DNA from: Fulvivirga maritima
GTDB taxonomy: Bacteria; Bacteroidota; Bacteroidia; Cytophagales; Cyclobacteriaceae
Assembly (NCBI RefSeq): GCF_021389955.1
Contig: NZ_CP089980.1
Span: 2,088,501-2,152,500, forward strand
Length of the DNA: 64,000 bases
Direction: 5' to 3'
The notes beneath the pieces are model-generated. The model was not told where the DNA came from. It worked only from the letters and a program-made list of their open reading frames with translations, and did no database searches. The position numbers were made by a program, and so were the translations under genes. This document shows positions 1 through 6,895 of the stretch, in pieces (positions within the stretch are counted from its first letter, which is position 1; each line of letters starts with the position of its first letter).

Positions 1-1
1 T

Positions 2-772
2 TATGGGTTACTTCATAAGCAGTTTTTTAGAGTGGTATTGGAGCTGCACCGGTATTTATTAGCAGATAAAGTAGGTAAGGCTATTACGGGTGTTTGTTGT
101 TTATGCTTTGTTATTATTATCATTTCTGGTTTGGTGCTTTGGGTGCCTAAAAAAATGAGGAATGCTAAACAAAGACTCAAAATTAAATGGACGGCATCGT
201 CTAAAAGGCTTAACTGGGACCTGCACGTGGTACCTGGTTTTTATGTGGCCCTCTTTGCTTTAATAATTGCTCTTACTGGTTTAGTTTGGTCTTATAAATG
301 GTATGAAGGAATCATCTATTATACTACTGATGGTAAACCAAAACCATCATTAAGGCTTGATAATAATACCAGCGCAGGAAGCTTTGGTCAATTTTCTGTC
401 GATGAGATGGTACAGCAAGTCCATGCAAGCTTCCCGTTTGAAGGAGATGTCAGGCTCACTTTTGGAGATACAGCAACGAACCAAAGTATTATGGTGCAGA
501 AGGTGAATATTGAAACTTTAATTCCTAATCAAGGCAGTTTCATTTATTTTGATGGCAGGAATGGGGATATTATTAAAACAGTTCCTTATGCAGACCTTAC
601 TACTGGCACAAAAATCAGAAGGCTGGTTTACCCAATTCATACGGGAAGCATTTTAGGCTGGCCTACAAAAGTGCTGGCTTTTATCACTTGTCTTATTATT
701 GCTTCTTCACCAATTACAGGTTTCTTTATTTGGAGAGGAAGAAAAATGAAAAAGAGTAAAAAAAGGAAATAA
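2..772 (+). CDS. PepSY-associated transmembrane protein, 5' end missing
   Basis: The frame is open to the left edge (residues before the first possible GTG at 32 read YGLLHKQFFR), so the N-terminus lies outside the window. Three hydrophobic segments are visible: ITGVCCLCFVIIIISGLVLW, then one after the HVVPGF motif, and a last one near the C-terminus (VLAFITCLIIASSPITGFFI), followed by a basic tail. Histidines in LHRYLL, DLHVVPGF and PIHTG fall where PepSY_TM membrane reductases have conserved, possibly haem-binding, histidines; that role is family knowledge, not shown here. These proteins often accompany siderophore or ferric-reductase systems, but the upstream neighbour is not visible. It converges on the antiporter gene 12 bp downstream. 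Confidence 0.85.
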   Translation, partial: YGLLHKQFFRVVLELHRYLLADKVGKAITGVCCLCFVIIIISGLVLWVPKKMRNAKQRLKIKWTASSKRLNWDLHVVPGFYVALFALIIALTGLVWSYKWYEGIIYYTTDGKPKPSLRLDNNTSAGSFGQFSVDEMVQQVHASFPFEGDVRLTFGDTATNQSIMVQKVNIETLIPNQGSFIYFDGRNGDIIKTVPYADLTTGTKIRRLVYPIHTGSILGWPTKVLAFITCLIIASSPITGFFIWRGRKMKKSKKRK

Positions 773-784
773 AGCTCTTTGGTA

Positions 785-2005
785 TTAGTCTTTAATTTCT
801 CCTGCTTTCTTTAATGTTATCTTGGCTAACAAGGGGCCGATGAGCTCATGTAATATGGTAGCACCCATTATGGTGCCTATAATCAGAGGCGCTATGTCAT
901 GATAATTTTCATTTTTTTGCATGAGCAAAGCCAGGCCTATAACAATACCACCTTGTGGTATGAGACCTCCGGCAGTATATTTCTTTACTTTTAATGGCAT
1001 TTTAGAAATAGTAGCACCTAGCCATACGCCAGCGAATTTTCCTACTGCTCTTAGTATGAAAAATATTAGAATAAGAAGCATGGCTGAAGATAAAACCGAA
1101 AAATCAAGGTGCATGCCGCTGACAGTGAAGAAAATGATAAATATTAACTCTTCAGTATATCGCTGCAGTACTTCAAAAATCTGTTTTTCCTTAGGATTAT
1201 AGTTCACTATTATAGCTCCAAAAACCATTGTAGACATGAGTTCTTCTACTCCAAATAATACTGCAAGTCCAAAACACATGCTTAGGAATCCGAGGATAAG
1301 TATGATGTATATCTGATCTCCTTCCACTTTAAAAAAGCGGGTAAATAAATTGAAAAGAGCCCCTGAAATGATTCCTATGATGATGGCTCCACCAATAGAA
1401 CGGACTATTTCTAATAAAATACTTCCAAAATCCGGGCTATTGCTGCTATCAACAAATATCAAAGCAATGCCTGTGGATAAGCTAAAAATTAATATGCCTA
1501 CCGCATCATCAAAGGCGGCTACGCCCATAATGGTGTCAGAAACTTCTCCTTTCGCTTTATATTCATGAGCCACAGCCAGTGTAGATGAAGGATCTGTGGG
1601 ACTCGCCAGGCTAGCTACTAACAGGCTAAATGGAATAACCATAGCTTCTAAACCATCTATACCCGCAAGAGGTGTAACTACTAAAAAGCCAATTAATACA
1701 AAAAGAAACGCAAAAAATGCTTCAAAGATGGTAATAGATAAGATGCCTTTGCCCGACTTTTTAATCTTAGAAAATGAAAGCGTACTGCCTACCTCCATAG
1801 TAATAAAAGCCAGACAAATATTGGTGACAGGCTCGGTGATATCCGGGAAGTCTGAGTCTATAATATGAGTAAGGTTGGGGTTGAGCACGATGCCAGCTAT
1901 GATATACCCAGATACTTTTGGCAGCCCTACGGTTCGTGCTATTTTCCCTAATAAGTAGCCTATTATTAAAATCAGCCCTAAAGTGAGTGTTATGTCCATG
2001 ATCAT
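785..2005 (-). CDS. CPA2-family cation:proton antiporter (KefB/NapA-like membrane domain)
   Basis: A 406-residue, almost wholly hydrophobic protein with the Na+/H+ exchanger fold. Expected role is inner-membrane exchange of Na+ or K+ for protons. Visible family signatures are SPTDPSST and, about 30 residues on, FDDAVG. The adjacent aspartate pair is typical of electrogenic CPA2 members such as NapA, so exchange of Na+ is a reasonable inference. There is no C-terminal TrkA-N/RCK domain, which separates it from full KefB/KefC. The start is ATG at 2005, with another Met two codons in. It is monocistronic as far as can be seen, converging with the PepSY gene. Confidence 0.9.
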   Translation of the reverse strand: MIMDITLTLGLILIIGYLLGKIARTVGLPKVSGYIIAGIVLNPNLTHIIDSDFPDITEPVTNICLAFITMEVGSTLSFSKIKKSGKGILSITIFEAFFAFLFVLIGFLVVTPLAGIDGLEAMVIPFSLLVASLASPTDPSSTLAVAHEYKAKGEVSDTIMGVAAFDDAVGILIFSLSTGIALIFVDSSNSPDFGSILLEIVRSIGGAIIIGIISGALFNLFTRFFKVEGDQIYIILILGFLSMCFGLAVLFGVEELMSTMVFGAIIVNYNPKEKQIFEVLQRYTEELIFIIFFTVSGMHLDFSVLSSAMLLILIFFILRAVGKFAGVWLGATISKMPLKVKKYTAGGLIPQGGIVIGLALLMQKNENYHDIAPLIIGTIMGATILHELIGPLLAKITLKKAGEIKD

Positions 2006-2502
2006 TTTACATTTAAAAAATTTCGGATGATCTTCCGGTAGCTAATGCAGCGTTTTAAGGAGGTAGACAAAACTACTAATTGACCTTCTTTATACCTCTT
2101 AAATTGAATATTAAATGGCTGGGGTTATTGATTATAGCACTTATCTCCAAAGCTCTTATCATCTTAGTTACACATGTAACTTTAATGAATAAAACCATTA
2201 CCATACTACCCGTTAAATGGTTTTATTGAACTTCTTATGCTTTAGCCTAAATCTGTGTTTCTAATTAAGCTTTGGGTCTCTATATGGATCAACTATAAGC
2301 TGAGAAAAGGAAAACTGATGAGAGGTAAATTAAAATTCTTCCTAAGAGAAATGGATACTAAGAGTGCCTTAGTTGTCAGGAAGATAGAAGGCTTGAGGTG
2401 TATTTGTCAGTTATTGACTACTAATTAGTTTTATGTTTCATATTGTTTTATAAAGGCCTTCAATTATGAAGGTCTTTATTTTATTGACTAATAAGATGTG
2501 TT
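2006..2502. other. Intergenic region of about 500 bp between antiporter and SDR genes
   Basis: No convincing gene. It is AT-rich and holds the upstream region of the antiporter and the hairpin at 2452-2482. A 36-codon plus-strand frame (ATG 2318, stop TAG 2426-2428) follows an AAAAGGAAAA stretch and ends just before that hairpin, but its product resembles nothing I know and it may be chance. Confidence 0.5.
2452..2482. terminator. Hairpin terminator downstream of the SDR gene
   Basis: Arms AAAGGCCTTC (2452-2461) and GAAGGTCTTT (2468-2477) pair over 10 bp with one G-U, with a 6-nt loop. A T-rich tail follows on the plus strand and a short one on the minus strand. It lies 20 bp past the minus-strand SDR stop, so it probably ends that transcript; it could also serve a plus-strand transcript. 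Confidence 0.6.
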
Positions 2503-3285
2503 TTATGCATTACCATACATGTTAGATTCACCACCATCTATAGCTATCACTTGTCCACTCACATAACCATTATCTTTGCTTATAAGGAAAGCTACTACCT
2601 TGGCTACATCTTCGGGCTGACCTAAATGACGGGTAGGGTTGTGGCTTGCATATTCTTTTTCTGCAGCAGCAGGATCTTCAGGGTTTACCTGTTTAAAAGC
2701 TTCAGCTACCATTGGTGTTAAAATAGCACCAGGAGCTATAGCATTAGTAAGTATTCCGAATTTACCGTATTCAAGAGCAGCGTTTTTGGTCATACCAGCT
2801 ACGGCGTGCTTACTTGCCACGTAAGGAGTTTGATTCAGTACCCCTCTAATTCCACCTACTGAAGCCACATTTACTATGCGACCATAGTTTTGCTTTTGCA
2901 TTTGAGGGATCACATAGCGTAAGCCGTAGTATACACCCATCAAATTGATATCTATAACTTTTTTGAATACATTAAGATCGTACTCTGTAATTGATGCTTG
3001 TTTGCCCTCAATTCCGGCATTGTTATAGAAGCCATCTATCTTACCAAATTTCTCTACCGTTTTCTCCACATAGTTTTTAACGGCTTCTTCGTTAGAAACA
3101 TCAGCTACTATTGATAGTATTTCTACTGAGGGGTATTTCTCTTTTAAAGATGCAACTGCAGCATTCAAAGTCTCCTCATTATAGTCTACCAATACTAGAG
3201 ATGCACCTTATGCAGCTAGCTCTTCTGCGGTAGCTAATCCCAGCCCCATGGCTGCTCCTGTAATTATTATTACGTGATCTTTCAT
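2503..3285 (-). pseudogene. SDR-family dehydrogenase interrupted by an in-frame TAA at codon 26
   Basis: Classical short-chain dehydrogenase/reductase, 260 codons from ATG 3285. The N-terminus MKDHVIIITGAAMGLG carries the TGxxxGxG cofactor motif. The NNAG motif, the catalytic serine (VASVGG) and YVASK (YxxxK) are all present, and the C-terminus SGQVIAIDGG is intact. Codon 26 (3210-3208) is TAA where the family has Glu, Lys or Gln before a conserved Gly-Ala; one substitution explains it. A restart at TTG 3192 would lose the glycine-rich motif, so the product could not bind NAD(P) normally. The rest of the frame is open, so the lesion is recent or a sequencing error. Substrate unknown; FabG- or glucose-dehydrogenase-like. 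Confidence 0.85.
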
Positions 3286-3678
3286 ATTTATATTATTGAT
3301 CGTTTGTTCTAATGTTTAAACTTTAAAATAGAAAGGTTAGTTACAAATAACAATGAAATTGTGTTCAGCGGTAGTTCATGTAAGTCATGTGATCATTAAT
3401 TAAATACAGTTATTTCTATGATGTTCAATGATAAATTTATAACTTCTTAAAGTCATCTAACCCTAATACCCTGAGTGCACTGGTCCATATATTTTATATG
3501 TATGGCCGAAGGCTGCCATTTCTAACAACGGCTTTTGACAAGCAGCTTGCATCAGTGTAGTTTTTCATCAATACTAAAAATTGTATTGAGGCCTTTTTTT
3601 GATTATTCAGAGGTTTTAAAATCTGATTCCTATTGAAAGGTCGTAAATACTTGAAAATTTCACTAAATACTATGTACT
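3286..3678. other. Intergenic region of about 390 bp upstream of the ferritin-like genes
   Basis: No gene that I can support; the longest plus frames are 16 and 20 codons. It holds a terminator-like hairpin with a T7 tail (3568-3600) and a small inverted repeat TCAGA/TCTGA (3607-3611 and 3622-3626) around a TTTTAAAA core, about 50 bp before the ferritin-like start. Confidence 0.5.
3568..3600 (+). terminator. Putative terminator or attenuator with no gene in front
   Basis: TCAATAC (3568-3574) pairs perfectly with GTATTGA (3583-3589), then GGCC and seven T residues follow. The stem is only 7 bp and AT-rich, so it is weak. No plus-strand gene precedes it; it may end a short leader or small RNA upstream of the ferritin-like gene at 3679. 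Confidence 0.35.
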
Positions 3679-4380
3679 ATGAAGAAGATTGATGTTTATC
3701 CTAAATACAATAGGGATAGAAGAAGTTTTTTAAAAGCCGGAGGGGCAGGGCTTGCTGCGGCAGGACTTTTACTAACCGGATGTTCTGATGATGATGACGG
3801 AGGCAATAATCCGGATCCAGATGTTTTTGATTTGGGTTCTGGAGATTTGGCCGTTTTAAATTATGCTTATGCTCTGGAGCAGCTAGAGGCAGATTTTTAT
3901 GCTAAAGTTTTTAGTTCTTTCTATGCCGGGATAACTACTGAGGAGCAAACTATTCTAACAGATATTTATTATCACGAGGTAATTCATAGAAACTTTTTCA
4001 AAGCAGCTATTTCCGGAGTAGCATCTGAAAGCCAGATATTGCCTGAGTTGGAATTTGATTACGGTGATCTTGATTTTAATGATAGAAGTGCAGTTTTGGC
4101 AACGGCCAAGGCTCTGGAAGATACAGGAGTAGGGGCGTATAACGGTGCCGGCAATCTGCTGGAAACGCCAGAGTATTTATTAATTGCAGGAAAAATAGTA
4201 TCTGTGGAGGCTCGTCATGCCTCGGCTATTCGTAGCCTTATAAACCCTGATTCTAAAGATTTTGCAGGAGATGATATCGTAGATGCTTCCGGGTTAGATA
4301 CAGCTAAGTTGCCTTCTGAAATTATACCAGTAGCTGCAGGTTTTATTACTACCCCTTTTACTGCTAATAACCTTCCTTAA
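3679..4380 (+). CDS. Tat-exported ferritin-like lipoprotein (Ferritin_2 domain)
   Basis: 233 residues. The N-terminus has a twin-arginine motif (RRSFLK, Arg14-Arg15), a hydrophobic stretch and a lipobox LLTGC (Cys35), then an Asp-rich linker, so it should be exported folded and lipidated. The body is a ferritin-like four-helix domain of the PF13668 type, with metal-ligand-like residues in ALEQLEADFY, YYHEVIHRNFF, ALEDTG and VEARHASAIR. Members are often annotated as desiccation-associated or simply ferritin-like; the biochemical role is not established. A paralogue follows 41 bp downstream, and the pair ends at a terminator, so they are probably co-transcribed. Export by Tat fits cytoplasmic cofactor loading (inference). 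Confidence 0.85.
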   Translation: MKKIDVYPKYNRDRRSFLKAGGAGLAAAGLLLTGCSDDDDGGNNPDPDVFDLGSGDLAVLNYAYALEQLEADFYAKVFSSFYAGITTEEQTILTDIYYHEVIHRNFFKAAISGVASESQILPELEFDYGDLDFNDRSAVLATAKALEDTGVGAYNGAGNLLETPEYLLIAGKIVSVEARHASAIRSLINPDSKDFAGDDIVDASGLDTAKLPSEIIPVAAGFITTPFTANNLP

Positions 4381-4421
4381 ATTTTCCTGTACCGTAGTTT
4401 TCAAATTTAACTTCAATCATT

Positions 4422-5243
4422 ATGAATATAATAAAATTACTAGAGCACTTCACTAGTGCTAATCTTAATAATATACCAGAAGGTGCTATGTCAAGGCATC
4501 AGGCGTTTAAGCATTTTGCTAATATAGGTAAGGGTATAGCTATGGCTGCTGCTCCCCTTGGTGTGGCTGCAATGGCCTCTTCAAAATCACATGCAAGAAC
4601 CATGGAAACTCCTACGGAAGCCCTGCAGTTAGCATTAACTTTAGAGTACCTGGAGGCAGAATATTACCAGATGGGTTTAGATTCAGGTGTTATACCTACT
4701 GGCGGCAGAGAAGAAAAAGTCTTTATGCAAATTTCTAAGCATGAAACGGCTCATGTAGACTTTTTGATTGCTGGTTTAGGCGATGATGCTATTGATAAAC
4801 CTACTTTTGATTTTACTGCAGGTGGTGCTTTTGACCCTTTTAATGAAGATTCTAATGTGAGTGAAGCCACTTCATATGCACAGTTTTTAGCATTGGCTCA
4901 AGCATTTGAAGATACAGGGGTGCGAGCCTATAAGGGCCAGGCCGCTAACCTGATGGATGCGCCTGACTTGCTTAAAGCAGCACTACAAATCCATTCGGTA
5001 GAAGCCAGGCATGCTTCTGAAGTGAGAAGAATCAGAGGGCTTAAAGGTTGGATAGTGCAAGATACCAGAGGTGACGGTATGCCTGAAGCGGCGCAGCCCG
5101 TGTATGATGGAGAAGAGGTTACCATGCAAGCAGGGTTTAATACAGCTACTGATTTTGGTGCTGATGCCGGTACAGAGGCTTATGATGAACCGCTAACCGG
5201 AACAGAAGCCACCAGTATTGCCAGTCTTTTTATAGTTACTTAA
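4422..5243 (+). CDS. Ferritin-like domain protein, paralogue of the preceding gene
   Basis: 273 residues of the same Ferritin_2 family: ALTLEYLEAEYY, KHETAHVDFL, AFEDTG and VEARHASEVR align with the upstream protein. It has an N-terminal extension of about 60 residues in which the Tat-like element is degenerate (SRHQAFKHF where RRxFLK would be expected), followed by a hydrophobic stretch ending near SHA, and there is no lipobox. It may be exported as a partner of the upstream lipoprotein, or use another route; that is inference. Codon use resembles its neighbour, so I see no sign of recent transfer. Confidence 0.8.
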   Translation: MNIIKLLEHFTSANLNNIPEGAMSRHQAFKHFANIGKGIAMAAAPLGVAAMASSKSHARTMETPTEALQLALTLEYLEAEYYQMGLDSGVIPTGGREEKVFMQISKHETAHVDFLIAGLGDDAIDKPTFDFTAGGAFDPFNEDSNVSEATSYAQFLALAQAFEDTGVRAYKGQAANLMDAPDLLKAALQIHSVEARHASEVRRIRGLKGWIVQDTRGDGMPEAAQPVYDGEEVTMQAGFNTATDFGADAGTEAYDEPLTGTEATSIASLFIVT

Positions 5244-5267
5244 TGAAATGTAAACGTGCTTTCTCAT

Positions 5268-5301
5268 AGGGTTGTGTCTGTAATAGATGCAACCCTTTTT
5301 T
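5268..5301 (+). terminator. Rho-independent terminator after the ferritin-like pair
   Basis: AGGGTTG (5268-5274) pairs with CAACCCT (5290-5296), with a smaller TCT/GAT stem inside the loop, and six T residues follow. It lies 25 bp after the second ferritin-like stop. Confidence 0.75.
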
Positions 5302-5407
5302 GTTACTTGCAGGTATTAAATCATACTTTGATATGGGAAAAAAGAGCCTAAAGTTTATCCATTAATCAAATTGGCTTACCTTAGCTGCTTTTAAAAATAA
5401 AAGTTCA

Positions 5408-6745
5408 ATGAACTGGGAACAGTTACTATCTAATCAAAGACTAGGAGATAAGCCAAAGGAGCATGCTGTGAGTAGAAGTGCTTTTGAGCAGGATTATGAC
5501 CGGATCATTTTTTCGCATCCTTTCAGAAGGTTGCAGGATAAGACGCAGGTGCACCCTCTTCCTGAATATGATTTTGTACATACCAGGCTTACTCATAGCC
5601 TTGAGGTAAGTAGTGTGGGTCGGTCTTTAGGGAAAATAGTAGGACAAACAATACTTGAAAGAAACCAGCAGCTTGGATCAAAATTTTCTTTTCATGATTT
5701 TGGGGCCATTGTGGCTGCGGCTTCTTTAGCGCATGATATTGGCAATCCTCCATTTGGGCATTCTGGTGAAGATGCTATTTCTGAGTTTTTTAAATTTCAT
5801 ACTGCAGGCAGGCTTTTCAAGGATCATGTTAGTGATTGGGAATGGGAGGATCTTACTCATTTTGAAGGCAATGCTCAGGGGTTTAGAATATTAAATAAAA
5901 AGCAATATCAAGGCCTTAAGCTCACTTGTGCTACACTCGCTGCTTTCAGCAAATACCCGCGTAAGTCACTATTGCCTGATGCTGATAAGAGCAGAAGGAG
6001 CCAAAAGAAATATGGCTTTTTTCAATCAGAGAAAGATGTATTTGGGATAATTGCTGATAATGTAGGCTTGATTAAAAGAGCAGATATGGTCTGGGGGCGT
6101 CATCCGCTAACCTTTTTAGTGGAGGCTGCTGACGATATATGCTACCAGCTGATAGACCTTGAAGATGGTTGCCGACTAGGGCTTGTATCTTATGAAGATA
6201 CAGTAGAGCTGTTTGCTGGTATTCTTAAGGATAAATTAAATAGAACTAAGCTGAAATCTATTTCTAGTATTGATGAACGAATAGGTACTTTAAGAGCTAT
6301 GTCGATAGGCTGTTTAATAGAAGAGTGCCGTAGTTTGTTTCTTGATAATGAGACCGAAATACTTAGTGGAGATTTTGATGTGGCTCTGGCTGATTCTATT
6401 TTGTCTGCACCAGTTTTGAATGAAATTTCTAATATTTCTATATCAAAAATATACCGATCCAGAAAGGTAATGGAAACAGAAACCGCTGGTTTTGATGTAC
6501 TGCCAGGGCTTATGGAAACTTTTACACAGGCGATTTGCGAGCAGGATCTTGGCAAAGAAGCTTCAAAAAAAGCCAAGGCTACTTACCGTCTGTTACCTCC
6601 TGAAATAAGAAATGATCTGGAAAATGAATGTGGCTCAGTATATGAAAAGCTGATGAGCTGCATAGATTTTATCTCAGGAATGACAGATACTTATGCTATT
6701 TCATTGTATAGAAAAATAAAGGGCATTTCTTTGCCACACTCTTAA
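5408..6745 (+). CDS. dgt: Deoxyguanosinetriphosphate triphosphohydrolase
   Basis: 445-residue HD-domain dNTP triphosphohydrolase, expected to hydrolyse dGTP to deoxyguanosine and triphosphate and so control dNTP pools. The family pattern is clear: FSHPFRRLQDKTQV near residue 35, LTHSLE (His63), SLAHDIGNPPFGHSGE (His109-Asp110 and His118) and the later EAADDICY aspartates that complete the metal site. The length is normal for the bacterial dGTPase group. ATG at 5408 gives the usual short N-terminus. It is preceded by a terminator and followed by a possible tiny frame and the MMPL transporter. Confidence 0.93.
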   Translation: MNWEQLLSNQRLGDKPKEHAVSRSAFEQDYDRIIFSHPFRRLQDKTQVHPLPEYDFVHTRLTHSLEVSSVGRSLGKIVGQTILERNQQLGSKFSFHDFGAIVAAASLAHDIGNPPFGHSGEDAISEFFKFHTAGRLFKDHVSDWEWEDLTHFEGNAQGFRILNKKQYQGLKLTCATLAAFSKYPRKSLLPDADKSRRSQKKYGFFQSEKDVFGIIADNVGLIKRADMVWGRHPLTFLVEAADDICYQLIDLEDGCRLGLVSYEDTVELFAGILKDKLNRTKLKSISSIDERIGTLRAMSIGCLIEECRSLFLDNETEILSGDFDVALADSILSAPVLNEISNISISKIYRSRKVMETETAGFDVLPGLMETFTQAICEQDLGKEASKKAKATYRLLPPEIRNDLENECGSVYEKLMSCIDFISGMTDTYAISLYRKIKGISLPHS

Positions 6746-6763
6746 CCATTTTTATTGAATAAA

Positions 6764-6859
6764 ATGAAACATGAATTGGTGAAATGGGTTAAGCTTGTAG
6801 CGCGTATATACAAACCTCTTTGGTTTTTCCAACATGAATGGAATAAAATTATACTTTAA
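6764..6859 (+). CDS. Possible 31-residue basic/aromatic small protein
   Basis: ATG 6764 to TAA 6857-6859, only 18 bp after dgt and on the same strand. The peptide reads MKHELVKWVKLVARIYKPL and ends WFFQHEWNKIIL: rich in Lys, Trp and Phe, and helical in character. It could be translated from the dgt transcript. The TACCTTTG box for the next gene lies just downstream, so this frame is separate from the MMPL transcript. There is no recognisable ribosome-binding site, which is common in this phylum. I know no family for it; it may be chance. Confidence 0.3.
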   Translation: MKHELVKWVKLVARIYKPLWFFQHEWNKIIL

Positions 6860-6871
6860 AATCAAATTCAT

Positions 6872-6879
6872 TACCTTTG
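6872..6879 (+). promoter_or_regulatory. Bacteroidota -7 promoter box before the MMPL-ileS-lspA genes
   Basis: TACCTTTG matches TAnnTTTG and lies 16 bp before ATG 6896. The -33 region (TTAT near 6849) is a poor match. Confidence 0.5.
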
Positions 6880-6895
6880 TGCCTCTTAAATAAGC

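Noticed and set aside
2318..2428. 36-codon plus-strand frame between antiporter and SDR
   Set aside because: No family resemblance, one possible but unconvincing ribosome site; kept only as a note in the intergenic entry.
3193..3210. SDR gene starting at TTG 3192 as a normal shorter protein
   Set aside because: It would lack the glycine-rich cofactor motif, which is present upstream in the same frame before the TAA.
3490..3560. 20-codon frame before the hairpin at 3568
   Set aside because: Too short and without a ribosome-binding site or recognisable sequence.
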